Assembly (NCBI RefSeq): GCF_021134715.1
Contig: NC_060021.1
Location: 9,828,501 to 9,892,500, forward strand
Reading direction: 5' to 3'
DNA length: 64,000 bases
Origin: Daphnia pulex
Lineage: Eukaryota; Arthropoda; Branchiopoda; Diplostraca; Daphniidae
The stretch's first letter is position 1, and each line of letters begins with the position of its first letter. The notes under the pieces were generated by a model. That model was not told the DNA's origin. It ran no database searches and was given only the letters and a program-made list of their open reading frames with translations. The translations under genes and the position numbers were made by a program. This document shows, one piece after another, positions 37,772 through 49,793 of this stretch.

Positions 37772-37808
37772 TATAAAAAGGAGAGAGAAAAGGCCAGAGA
37801 CATCAGTC
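37772..37808 (+). promoter_or_regulatory. TATA box and initiator of left-arm YYT gene A
   Basis: TATAAAAAG at 37772-37780 lies 31 bp before the A of a TCAGTCG initiator (37803-37809). This is textbook arthropod core-promoter geometry. The predicted leader is about 85 bp to the ATG at 37890. Confidence 0.75.
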
Positions 37809-37889
37809 GAGTGAGCATCTCCGACACGGCAACAACTGCTGTGCCCTATCTGTCACCATCTGCCTTCTTCACCGTATTGCCTCGCATCC

Positions 37890-38855
37890 ATGGGTAAATA
37901 TTCTGTTTGTTTTTTTTACATTGAGATTGGTATCAATCCTACTTGTTTCTTGATGTATGAATGTATTGAATATTGATGTTTTAATTTGTTTACTGTCTAG
38001 TTAATAAGGTGTCGTATGCTGTTGGGTGTTGTATCGTTGATGGCTGGGTCGACCACTGGTGTACCGATGTCTCCTGGGTATGGCGGATACCAAACCGCAA
38101 CGCCGCCGCCTTACTACCCAAAAGCAACTTACGCAACGACCAGTTAAACTGCACCGAGGTCTCCAAGTACTACACCCCTAAGGCACCGGAGTTTTGTACC
38201 ACAACTTACGCTGCCCCGAGCCACTACACTGACGTCCTGAAGTATTACTCTGCCCCGAGTTACTACACCATCAAGGTGACGGAGCATGACTACGCATGCT
38301 GCCCCATCCTACTACACAGAGGCTTTCAAGTATTACTCTATTCTCAGCTACTTATTGCACCGATTTTCCTAAATACTATTCTGTTCCCAGCTGCTACACC
38401 GAGGCTCCCGCTGATTACTCCACCAAAACGGTCGAATACTACACCGAAGCGGTAAAGTACTACTCTGCCCAGATCTACACAACCACAACTGAGGCGGCCA
38501 AGGATGACGCAGTTCCGTCTTGCTACACCGAAGCTACTCTTTTGTTCTACGTTGAACAGAAATACTACACTGATGCTCCAGTTCACTACACCACGACCTA
38601 CGCTACACCGCAGCCCCCAAGCACTACATCGAAGAAGCCGCCTATTACACAACAACGTATGCTGCCTAGTTTACTACACCGAGGCTCCCAAGTACTACAT
38701 CACTAAGGCACCGGAATTCTACACGTCTATGTATGCTGCCCCTTCCTACTACACCGAGGCGCCGCCTCTTCAACACTGAAGCTCTTAAGTACTACACTAC
38801 AACCTACGCTGCCCCGAGCTACTACACCTACGTCCCGAAGTATTACTGTGCGTAA
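37890..38855 (+). pseudogene. YYT-repeat cuticle-like gene A, left arm (broken)
   Basis: Exon 1 is only ATG plus one base (37890-37893, then GTAAAT), and exon 2 starts at 38001. Exon 2 contains, in one frame, a signal-peptide-like MLLGVVSLMAGSTTGVPMSP followed by GYGGYQTATPPPYYPKATYA, then a TAA near 38146. In other frames come many copies of a tyrosine-rich unit (YYTEAPKYY, TTTYAAPSYYT, KAPEFYT). The ancestral product was evidently a secreted, low-complexity, structural cuticle-like protein. No single frame covers it: the signal and the repeats fall in different frames and the repeat frame changes several times before the TAA at 38853. The promoter and splice sites look intact, so it may still be transcribed. 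This YYT family is one I associate with water fleas. Confidence 0.7.
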
Positions 38856-38949
38856 AAGGAGTCGTCAGAAAAAAAAGAAGTCGGTCCCCGAACTGCAGTG
38901 CCCTATCTGTCATCAACTGCATTCCTCATCGTGTAATCCATTCGCAATT

Positions 38950-39870
38950 ATGGGTAAATATTTTTATTTTTACATTGAGTTGTGTATCAATTCTGTGTTT
39001 TTTTTTTCTATTTGTTAATATGCCTGTAATATATAGTATTAATGTTTAAATTTATTTACTGTTTAGATATCTATGGCGTCGTGCTCCTGTTGTGTCTATT
39101 GTTCGTTGATTGGTGGGTCGACCGCTGGTGTAGCGATGTATCCTTGGTGAAGCGGAAACCAAACCGCAACGCCGCCGCCTTCCTACACAACTTACACAAC
39201 GACCAGTTCCTGCACCGAGGTCTTCAAGTACTACACCACTAAAGCACCGGAGTTTTATACCACAACTTACGCTGCCCCGAGCCACTACACTAAAGCCCTG
39301 AAGTATTACTCTGCCCTGAGTTACTACACCATCTAGGCGATGGAGTGCTACATGACTACGTATGCTGCCCATTCTACTACACCGAGGCTCCCAAGTATTA
39401 CTCTGTTCTCAGCTACTTATTGCACCTATTTTCCTAAGTACTACTCTGTTACCAGGTGCTACACCGAGGCTCCCGCTGATTACTCCACCGAAGCGACAAA
39501 GTACTTCTCTGCCCTGATCTACACAACCACAACTGAGGCGGACAAGTATTACGCAGTCCCGAGTTGCTACCCAAAAGCTGCCCTTTCGTGCTACGTTGAA
39601 CAGAAATACTACACTGATGGTCCAGTCTACTACACCACGACCTACGCTACACCTAGCTACAACACGGCAGCCCCCAAGTACTACACCGAAGAAGCCGCCT
39701 ATTACACAACTACGTACGCTGCCTAGTTTACTACATCGAGGAATTTAAGTATTACCCTGCTCCAAACTACTACCAAACTGAGGTTCATATTTATTGCAAT
39801 TCTCCCGATTATGTCACCACTACTCACGCTGCTCTGACCTTTACACCGAAATTCTAAAGTATTTCTCTGG
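38950..39870 (+). pseudogene. YYT-repeat cuticle-like gene B, left arm (broken)
   Basis: A tandem copy of gene A, 1060 bp downstream, with the same architecture: ATGG exon (38950-38953), intron, and exon 2 from 39067. From the ATG the frame gives a hydrophobic start (MDIYGVVLLLCLLFVDWW) but then runs in the wrong frame to a stop at 39240-39242. The repeat units follow in other frames, the best being 39340-39726 (TEAPADYST, TTTYATPSYNTAAPKYYTEE). Several interruptions separate signal and repeats. The region after 39726 is a diverged tail. Confidence 0.65.
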
Positions 39871-41359
39871 ATTTGTTGAAAGATTGCTGGAATACAAAAT
39901 TGATTGATAAATCACAAGTGCATGTCTCTATTTTCTCCTCAAGTACCTTTCCTGCTGCTGATAATTGCATGATGTGAGAAAATATTCCCGAGTGCTATGT
40001 AAACTTACAAATAATTGATCTTGCAAAATACAACAATAAAAATTCAAACTCATGTTCTACATTTCAATAATATTCAAACTTTCCTTTTTATAAATTATTT
40101 TCTATCATTAAAATTCAAGTCCAACATTTTTTTGAAAAAAAATCAAAGTCCACACACCTAATTATTTCTGCTAAGTCCAGACTTTTGTTTTTGAAAAAAA
40201 ATTTAAAAAAATTCCCCTTACACAAAGTTTTCAAAAAATTTTCGCGAAAATTTCATTCGGATATTTTATTGCAACAAAATTTATTTTATTTGAATATTTT
40301 ATTTCATACAAATTTTTTTAAATAATATTTACATTCATTTATTTTTCCTGTGGCCCCCAGGAGGGGGGGCCTGTCGCTTTCTCTACCGCGATAATAACAT
40401 GATGCAAGTTATATGCAAGTTATTATTTGTTTGGCGCAGAAAGCTTGTTTAATCTAGCAGTTCTCGACTGTGTCAAACCTGATATTGATCAGGTTGCCTC
40501 AGTCGTATACTGCATGATTGAATGAAAACTCGAAAGACAACACATCAAACTTTTAAGTCAGCACACAGTTAACACAGAGCAATTTCATGGCATGGATGAA
40601 AACGACAACACAAAAATTTAAGTCAGGAACCCAGATGGAACAGCTCGGCTACAACAGCACAGCAACTTCTGGATTACACTGCAACCGCATGCTGCATACA
40701 AGGGTTCAATCTGTCTTCGTCACACCTTTCACCATTTGGCTGCAACAAGGTAACCACCAGCATTGAAGAAGTTTTGTTATACCTGTTTAAGAAAAGAAAA
40801 TTATTTTCGAGAAACACAACTGTGTACACATGCATACTCATTATAACAAAAGAATACAAAGAGTAACAGAAGACTAAGCAGCCCAACAGAATGACTTTGA
40901 TATCTGATTCAAAATTTCTATAGTAGCGGAGCAAATTGGTCTACTCTCTAGTCATGTTATCTAAAACTGTAATTTTGTAAGACATTTGATTAAAATAATT
41001 ACTTTTTGCTGTTGCATGGGATGAGACGTACGTCTAAGGCAGGCAGCGAGACACACGAGGCACGCCATTTCGGAAATGTACAGGCACTTCCAAGTCTGAG
41101 TTGAATGATTTGGCAAATTGGTTACTGTGAGCTAAATCACCTGTAAATTTTCACATCAACAATTTACATTCAATAAAAATAAGAAATTAACAATAAATAC
41201 CTTTTAATTTTCATCGTGAGAAACGTCACAAATCACACCTATTTCCTGCTGCGTCTTGGAACAAAATGGCCGATGTGTTCCCTGTCCCTGAATACACTCG
41301 CGCCACCTGGTGGACATTATTTCAGCCACTTATTCACAGCCACCTATTGACAGCCATTA
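39871..41359. other. Inner part of the left palindrome arm
   Basis: AT-rich sequence with A and T runs, then a mixed stretch. Short open frames at 40674-40934 (-) and 41266-41460 (+) have mirror partners in the other arm, but I recognise neither product. A GGGGGGGCCT run lies near 40364. Confidence 0.4.
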
Positions 41360-42462
41360 GATTCCTGTTCCAAATGACTGAACGCAACGGCTGGATTGCT
41401 TGCTTCGAGACAGCACGTAGCAGCTCAATTGAATTCGACATGCCTTTCGGCTTTCACTAGCTGGCACAAAATGAATCAAATGAGCATGAACACCAGATTA
41501 TTCCTGCAGCTTTCCCTATGACACCAATACACAAAGTTTTTAGTTAGCTTTTCACACTTTGTAACTCTTTCAACATAAAAATCTATAATATTAACAGAAA
41601 GTGTTGGGTGGGTCAAGACAAAAAATTAAACTTACAATTTTCTGAAGAAAAGAATGATTTTCCTGCCTGTGGCTGAAAGGCAACAGCACCAGTTATCTGT
41701 GTTAGAGTACATACAGTGAGTTGAGTTCCAACTAACTTTGGCATCAAACAGTTAGTCATGTTGAATCTAAAGGAAATATGTCAATAAATATTCCAACATT
41801 AATCAGATAAACTAAAGTTAATGGCTACCTACTGCTTGTGTTTAACATTCAGAAAAATACAACACATGTTGGTATTTGCCCTGCATTTGTTCATATTCTT
41901 CTCTTAAGCTGCTGCAATAAACCTGAAGATTGGCCAAGATGATATGATATTTTTCATAGTTTTCCCTATGACAGAAAATACAATCTATGACATCAAATAA
42001 AAGTTTAAAACGGAAAGAAGAATACTTGTATGTCAATGTATTATTTGTTGAAAAACAAACATGTCCACACTGGGGTAGTGACCTACCAAGATCAATAGAA
42101 AATGCTGATAATTAGACGAATATTAACTAAGTCTGGAAACAAGTATTTAAAAAAATTGTGACTAAGACATTTTTGGTTTTTACCTGTATTAACTGCATGA
42201 TGCATTCAGCAGAACGAAGATTTATAATAAAAGAGTTGATGTTAGTGATGGTAGGCAACTTGTATGCTACTGTTTCCTTTCCAGTTCCTTCCTACAGGTT
42301 AGATTGAGGAATTTTGAATTTAATCCAGCACACATACGGAATAAACCACATCACAAACAATTTGCACAGAAACGAACTTGAATTTACCTATGAATTCATC
42401 GGTAATTTTCATGGAAAAATAGGAAAACTTTTGACAACCACTCAACACAATTATCTAATGAG
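41360..42462. other. Unique spacer of the palindrome
   Basis: 1103 bp not found in either arm. No gene recognised: AT-rich, with short frames only. Confidence 0.6.
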
Positions 42463-43951
42463 TAATGGCTGTCAATAGGTGGCTGTGAATAAGTGGCTGA
42501 AATAATGTCCACCAGGTGGCGCGAGTGTATTCAGGGACAGGGAACACATCGGCCATTTTGTTCCAAGACGCAGCAGGAAATAGGTGTGATTTGTGACGTT
42601 TCTCACGATGAAAATTAAAAGGTATTTATTGTTAATTTCTTATTTTTATTGAATGTAAATTGTTGATGTGAAAATTTACAGGTGATTTAGCTCACAGTAA
42701 CCAATTTGCCAAATCATTCAACTCAGACTTGGAAGTGCCTGTACATTTCCGAAATGGCGTGCCTCGTGTGTCTCGCTGCCTGCCTTAGACGTACGTCTCA
42801 TCCCATGCAACAGCAAAAAGTAATTATTTTAATCAAATGTCTTACAAAATTACAGTTTTAGATAACATGACTAGAGAGTAGACCAATTTGCTCCGCTACT
42901 ATAGAAATTTTGAATCAGATATCAAAGTCATTCTGTTGGGCTGCTTAGTCTTCTGTTACTCTTTGTATTCTTTTGTTATAATGAGTATGCATGTGTACAC
43001 AGTTGTGTTTCTCGAAAATAATTTTCTTTTCTTAAACAGGTATAACAAAACTTCTTCAATGCTGGTGGTTACCTTGTTGCAGCCAAATGGTGAAAGGTGT
43101 GACGAAGACAGATTGAACCCTTGTATGCAGCATGCGGTTGCAGTGTAATCCAGAAGTTGCTGTGCTGTTGTAGCCGAGCTGTTCCATCTGGGTTCCTGAC
43201 TTAAATTTTTGTGTTGTCGTTTTCATCCATGCCATGAAATTGCTCTGTGTTAACTGTGTGCTGACTTAAAAGTTTGATGTGTTGTCTTTCGAGTTTTCAT
43301 TCAATCATGCAGTATACGACTGAGGCAACCTGATCAATATCAGGTTTGACACAGTCGAGAACTGCTAGATTAAACAAGCTTTCTGCGCCAAACAAATAAT
43401 AACTTGCATATAACTTGCATCATGTTATTATCGCGGTAGAGAAAGCGACAGGCCCCCCCTCCTGGGGGCCACAGGAAAAATAAATGAATGTAAATATTAT
43501 TTAAAAAAATTTGTATGAAATAAAATATTCAAATAAAATAAATTTTGTTGCAATAAAATATCCGAATGAAATTTTCGCGAAAATTTTTTGAAAACTTTGT
43601 GTAAGGGGAATTTTTTTAAATTTTTTTTCAAAAACAAAAGTCTGGACTTAGCAGAAATAATTAGGTGTGTGGACTTTGATTTTTTTTCAAAAAAATGTTG
43701 GACTTGAATTTTAATGATAGAAAATAATTTATAAAAAGGAAAGTTTGAATATTATTGAAATGTAGAACATGAGTTTGAATTTTTATTGTTGTATTTTGCA
43801 AGATCAATTATTTGTAAGTTTACATAGCACTCGGGAATATTTTCTCACATCATGCAATTATCAGCAGCAGGAAAGGTACTTGAGGAGAAAATAGAGACAT
43901 GCACTTGTGATTTATCAATCAATTTTGTATTCCAGCAATCTTTCAACAAAT
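42463..43951. other. Inner part of the right palindrome arm
   Basis: Mirror image of 39871-41359, with the same short frames reversed (42888-43148, +). Nothing recognised as a gene. Confidence 0.4.
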
Positions 43952-44872
43952 CCAGAGAAATACTTTAGAATTTCGGTGTAAAGGTCAGAGCAGCGTGAGT
44001 AGTGGTGACATAATCGGGAGAATTGCAATAAATATGAACCTCAGTTTGGTAGTAGTTTGGAGCAGGGTAATACTTAAATTCCTCGATGTAGTAAACTAGG
44101 CAGCGTACGTAGTTGTGTAATAGGCGGCTTCTTCGGTGTAGTACTTGGGGGCTGCCGTGTTGTAGCTAGGTGTAGCGTAGGTCGTGGTGTAGTAGACTGG
44201 ACCATCAGTGTAGTATTTCTGTTCAACGTAGCACGAAAGGGCAGCTTTTGGGTAGCAACTCGGGACTGCGTAATACTTGTCCGCCTCAGTTGTGGTTGTG
44301 TAGATCAGGGCAGAGAAGTACTTTGTCGCTTCGGTGGAGTAATCAGCGGGAGCCTCGGTGTAGCACCTGGTAACAGAGTAGTACTTAGGAAAATAGGTGC
44401 AATAAGTAGCTGAGAACAGAGTAATACTTGGGAGCCTCGGTGTAGTAGAATGGGCAGCATACGTAGTCATGTAGCACTCCATCGCCTAGATGGTGTAGTA
44501 ACTCAGGGCAGAGTAATACTTCAGGGCTTTAGTGTAGTGGCTCGGGGCAGCGTAAGTTGTGGTATAAAACTCCGGTGCTTTAGTGGTGTAGTACTTGAAG
44601 ACCTCGGTGCAGGAACTGGTCGTTGTGTAAGTTGTGTAGGAAGGCGGCGGCGTTGCGGTTTGGTTTCCGCTTCACCAAGGATACATCGCTACACCAGCGG
44701 TCGACCCACCAATCAACGAACAATAGACACAACAGGAGCACGACGCCATAGATATCTAAACAGTAAATAAATTTAAACATTAATACTATATATTACAGGC
44801 ATATTAACAAATAGAAAAAAAAAACACAGAATTGATACACAACTCAATGTAAAAATAAAAATATTTACCCAT
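43952..44872 (-). pseudogene. YYT-repeat cuticle-like gene B, right arm (broken)
   Basis: Mirror copy of left-arm gene B, with the same open fragments (44096-44482 and 44580-44780, -) and the same interruptions. The translated fragments are identical to those of the left arm. Confidence 0.65.
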
Positions 44873-44966
44873 AATTGCGAATGGATTACACGATGAGGAA
44901 TGCAGTTGATGACAGATAGGGCACTGCAGTTCGGGGACCGACTTCTTTTTTTTCTGACGACTCCTT

Positions 44967-45932
44967 TTACGCACAGTAATACTTCGGGACGTAGGTGTAG
45001 TAGCTCGGGGCAGCGTAGGTTGTAGTGTAGTACTTAAGAGCTTCAGTGTTGAAGAGGCGGCGCCTCGGTGTAGTAGGAAGGGGCAGCATACATAGACGTG
45101 TAGAATTCCGGTGCCTTAGTGATGTAGTACTTGGGAGCCTCGGTGTAGTAAACTAGGCAGCATACGTTGTTGTGTAATAGGCGGCTTCTTCGATGTAGTG
45201 CTTGGGGGCTGCGGTGTAGCGTAGGTCGTGGTGTAGTGAACTGGAGCATCAGTGTAGTATTTCTGTTCAACGTAGAACAAAAGAGTAGCTTCGGTGTAGC
45301 AAGACGGAACTGCGTCATCCTTGGCCGCCTCAGTTGTGGTTGTGTAGATCTGGGCAGAGTAGTACTTTACCGCTTCGGTGTAGTATTCGACCGTTTTGGT
45401 GGAGTAATCAGCGGGAGCCTCGGTGTAGCAGCTGGGAACAGAATAGTATTTAGGAAAATCGGTGCAATAAGTAGCTGAGAATAGAGTAATACTTGAAAGC
45501 CTCTGTGTAGTAGGATGGGGCAGCATGCGTAGTCATGCTCCGTCACCTTGATGGTGTAGTAACTCGGGGCAGAGTAATACTTCAGGACGTCAGTGTAGTG
45601 GCTCGGGGCAGCGTAAGTTGTGGTACAAAACTCCGGTGCCTTAGGGGTGTAGTACTTGGAGACCTCGGTGCAGTTTAACTGGTCGTTGCGTAAGTTGCTT
45701 TTGGGTAGTAAGGCGGCGGCGTTGCGGTTTGGTATCCGCCATACCCAGGAGACATCGGTACACCAGTGGTCGACCCAGCCATCAACGATACAACATCCAA
45801 CAGCATACGACACCTTATTAACTAGACAGTAAACAAATTAAAACATCAATATTCAATACATTCATACATCAAGAAACAAGTAGGATTGATACCAATCTCA
45901 ATGTAAAAAAAACAAACAGAATATTTACCCAT
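44967..45932 (-). pseudogene. YYT-repeat cuticle-like gene A, right arm (broken)
   Basis: Mirror copy of left-arm gene A (fragments 45043-45318, 45116-45526 and 45367-45813, -), sharing its frame changes. It is transcribed toward the centre of the palindrome, so the arms' gene pairs converge. Confidence 0.7.
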
Positions 45933-46013
45933 GGATGCGAGGCAATACGGTGAAGAAGGCAGATGGTGACAGATAGGGCACAGCAGTTGTTGCCGTGTCG
46001 GAGATGCTCACTC

Positions 46014-46050
46014 GACTGATGTCTCTGGCCTTTTCTCTCTCCTTTTTATA
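46014..46050 (-). promoter_or_regulatory. TATA box and initiator of right-arm YYT gene A
   Basis: Mirror of the left-arm promoter: TATAAAAAG followed 31 bp later by TCAGTCG, unchanged in the right arm. Confidence 0.7.
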
Positions 46051-46420
46051 CGATTTTTTTGATCACCCTCACCTCTTAAGCCTTGCGGGCATTGTACCTA
46101 TTTGATAATGATGAAACACGTAGCTTTCTCACCCAACCTCTCCGCCGTCGCATGATACGTTTCACGTAATGATCTCCGTGACCTTCGAGCATGAAGAAAA
46201 TGCAAACTGGCCTTTTCTTCTTTAGGTTGGCGTTGCTGGGGATGGGTCTACAAAAACAAATATCAAAATGAATATCAAATGGCTGAGCCTTGCGGCTATT
46301 ATACCTGCTTGATAATTATGAAACACGTACCTTTCTCACCCAACCTCTACACCACCGCACTGACAGTTTTACACGTAATTTTCACCGTGACCTTCGAGCG
46401 TGAAGGACATGCAAACTGGC

Positions 46421-48392
46421 CGGCACGTCTGCAGCTTGAACTCTAAAATGGTAATTGAAAAATGAAAAATAAACACTGCATCAGTTTGAACATGTTGAAA
46501 ATATACCAAATTTCATTTTAAACATTCTTAAGTAACGTACGAGTGTACGACTCTTTAGCACACATACGTAGACTAAAATGTAAGCAATATACTAACTTAC
46601 TTGATTTATCTTAAAATACATTATATAACCAACTCAGATTTCCTGTTCTCATCACATTTTTGTCTTGCAATATAGTAGAGACCCTCTCAAAGAAGCATCT
46701 TCATGACACGGCAGCGATCACGTGGAGAAAGGCAAAAGATCTTCGGCATGCTTTCACAAAATAAATTGAAGTAGATTTAAAAAATGGATCTTTCGAAAAG
46801 TCTAACTCTAACGATTCGCTTACATGCCTTAGAATTGTTCACTTTCGTTTAAGCTCGGTCAAATGGCGTAGAAATACCTCACCACTTTTCAAAATCAAAC
46901 CGTGGCTAAATTTGCACCGTAAAACTCGACTGAAAAAAAAAGTACAAACACAGAAGCAAACGTAACATCCGACATTGGGCAGTGCGACATTTGTGGTAGA
47001 GCGAAAGTTTACATGGAAATGTCTAGTAAACGTTGACTTACCTAAAGTGATCATTCCGATTACAAATGGCAAAGAATCTGGTTGCGAAGTCGGTAACCTG
47101 ACATCAAAACGCGACACCAACACCGGGACTTGTGCGACAAGTAAGAAGTAACATTTGCGGCGTCTCTCCTCTGCTTTTGTCCTTCTTTGATTTGGTGGAA
47201 TTGATGTATAAAATCATTGTGTAGGCCTAAATGGCTAAATCTAGCTTGTAAAATCATGGAGGAATGGTAAAATCACACAGTCACTATAGACTTAATTAGA
47301 AATTGTTCAATAGTGAAGCAAAGAGATCTTGGAGTGTCAGTTGTGGTTCAACATCTACAGCAACAAATCTGAAAAAGAATATTTAGAAAATTGTAAGGTA
47401 CTGTGTGTGAGATTTAAGACAATTTTGATTCTATAATTAACAAATTATTACCAGTTTATGACAGTATGGAATCCTAGTGAGCTTCAACAATGGGTGATAA
47501 CACGCTACCATGAAGATAAAACACTCAGAACTGTAGTTACTAGTTAGTTAAGGAAACGTTCAGTTCACATTCTCCAATGTCCATTCAATGGTCAATTGCA
47601 ATTCGTTACTAATAATCAAAGGCTCAACTCAATATCACGCAATCGTCGTATCCATAGATTTCACTTTCAAATCCTTGCAATTTTTTTCTTGTGAGTTGTG
47701 ACTCAAGAACTTGTCCAACGTGCTTGTAAACGGCGCCTAAACTACTTTTGAGTTTCGATTGTTGTCTGCTTTAGTCGCAGCTCGCAGCTCCTTCTAGCGG
47801 CCGCGATCTGTTTTTCTATTCGAATTTTTCTTAAATTGCGTGTTTAGTGTGTTCGCTCGTTTTCTCTCCAATCTGTTCGTTTGAATCAGTTGTATAAAAA
47901 AAATACGTAGATATTAAGTTATTAACACATCTAAAATAAAATCCTTGTTACATTTTTTAACCATTGTTTAGTTTTTCTCCTAAAAGAGACTTGAAAACCA
48001 TGTAGAAGGCTTCAAATTGTCAACTTACTAGTTACTCTATAACAAGTCATTCTTTTGCTGCATAACAGGCTAACAGCCACTGTAAAAAATCACACGAAGA
48101 AAGAGCTGCGGATAAAACATTGTCGTCTTGGAAAGAGCTTGCAACATTGCCAATTCACAATTTTGGAATGAAAAGATCTGAAAAACACTCGATATAAATT
48201 TTGCATGCATCGAATGATCGAACCATCGATGCTGATAATGCAAACCAGATTTAATTGTCATTTGCATGCAGACTTGATTATTAGCAGATTTTTTAACTCG
48301 TAAATTACTAAATTCGTAATAGCTTTTGTGTATTAATTCAAATTCAAGGCTATGAAGTCTACCTACGGAAAAAAAAGACCCACAATTCTTGA
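46421..48392. other. Intergenic, no gene recognised
   Basis: Ordinary AT-rich sequence between the palindrome and the cyclophilin gene. Short frames at 46839-47123 and 47060-47257 (-) have no family resemblance that I can see. Confidence 0.45.
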
Positions 48393-49793
48393 TTAATCAG
48401 AAACCTTAATTTGACTATTGAAATATTGAAGAATTCCGATGATGGCCACAGACAGCGACAAAGGTAGTGACACTGCTTTGATCCACGACCACCAGCTGTA
48501 GAATAAAAAGAAATGATCAGTAAGTTTCCAAGATATGAGTTCAAGCTACCCGATTTCAATAGCAAGCGAGGCTGGCGAAATAACGCGTCATAACTACCAA
48601 ATTGGTCATGATTGGGTTTTGTATTAAGAGCTCTAAAAACTACTGCTTGGAACCAAAACATAAAATGGAGTGGAGTCTTAGAATCGCAACATAAAATGGA
48701 CGGCTAAACTTTTCAACAGCTCAGCATCTTTTGGTTACTCGTGTGGGTCATCGGACACTTGGAAGGTACTGGCCAGAGGCACAATTCCGCTTTTTTCGAT
48801 CACTACTCGCTTAAGGGGTTTGTCTCCGTTATCAGTCTTTGTAGTTCCAATGCTCATGAGAACTTCCATTCCCTCAATAACCTAAGGCAGTGTAAGGCAT
48901 AATATGAATTATTATATATCTTCAAAAGTGTTCTGCAAGGTCAATTACCTTTCCAAAGACAACATGTTTCCCATCCAACCATGGAGTAGGAATCAATGTA
49001 ATAAAGAATTGAGATCCATTTGTGTCTTGCCCTGCATAGATTTATGATCAGAATTTTTAGCTAGTTGCAGTTTAGTTTAAGATAATACTACTTAACTAGT
49101 AAATTAAAAACAGAAAAAAAACCAAGAGACTCACCAGAATTGGCCATGCTCAAAAAGCCTGCAGCTCCATGCTTGGCCTTGAAGTTTTCATCTGGGAAAG
49201 AATCTCCAAATTTGCTGATTGAACCCAACCCATTTCCAGAGATGACATCTCCACCTTCAGGAAAAAGTACAAACAATGTAAAGTCAGCCACAAGGGAAAC
49301 CATACAACATTTGAACAGCAGGTACTACAATCATAATGATTTTAGAATCCTTACAAGTAAATTTAGATTTCTTGCATTACTGCATATTAATTCTAGTAGA
49401 AAATTTGAATTGTTGTGTTAAATCAATTAAATAAGAACTTGCCTTGGATCATAAAGTTCCGAATAACTCTGTGAAAATGAGAACCAGAGTATGTCTTTCC
49501 AGAAACTCCAGTTGTGGCAAGAGTTTTAAAGTTATCAACTGTTTTAGGGACATCTTGACCAAAGAGCCCAATCACAATGCGTCCAGCTTTTTCATTTCCA
49601 ACAGTGATGTCAAAAAACACTTGGTCTGTTACAGTAAAAAATGTGGCCTTCAACAAACAAAGAGAAATACATAGATGTAAGAATAAAGTAAAATAAAATT
49701 TGCTAAAACAAAGTAATAAACAATTAAATTTTGCTTTACATTGGTATACACAAAACAGCAAAGTCCTATTAATGCTACTAATGTGCACTTCAT
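48393..49793 (-). CDS. ninaA-like membrane-anchored secretory cyclophilin (peptidyl-prolyl isomerase)
   Basis: Six exons: 49793-49740, 49647-49443, 49254-49135, 49031-48949, 48881-48739, 48495-48393. Total 708 nt, 235 residues; Drosophila NinaA has 237. Residues 1-18 are a signal peptide ([18 protein letters not shown]). The cyclophilin domain follows, with the catalytic [21 protein letters not shown] and [15 protein letters not shown] motifs, including the cyclosporin-site tryptophan. The last exon encodes a transmembrane segment ([19 protein letters not shown]) and a short tail, as in NinaA, the rhodopsin chaperone of fly photoreceptors. It acts in the ER or secretory pathway; the client here is unknown. 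Intron 2 has a GC donor (CAAG|GCAAGT). The exon 5 donor overlaps an in-frame stop (GA|GTAACC, or GAG TAA at 48735), so unspliced mRNA would give a soluble 202-residue form. Confidence 0.9.

Larger units (their letters stand above)
37402..46420. repeat. Palindrome of about 9 kb (inverted repeat with 1.1 kb spacer)
   Basis: Left arm 37402-41359 pairs with right arm 42463-46420 reversed. Every landmark obeys x + y = 83822, so there is no net indel along 3.96 kb. I saw two mismatches within the arms (37657 and 37659 against 46165 and 46163), plus three in the last 20 bp at the outer edge. Identity stops abruptly at the inner edge after GACAGCCATTA. Spacer 41360-42462 is unique. Near-perfect arms mean a very recent inverted duplication, ongoing gene conversion between arms, or an assembly artefact. 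The unique spacer and the two arm differences argue mildly against a simple artefact. Confidence 0.95.

Noticed and set aside
40674-40934. 86-codon frame repeated in both palindrome arms
   Set aside because: Mirroring follows from the palindrome itself and is not independent evidence of coding. No family recognised.
37402-46420. Palindrome as a large terminal-inverted-repeat transposon
   Set aside because: No transposase, integrase or polymerase frame in arms or spacer, and no target-site duplication visible at the outer edges.
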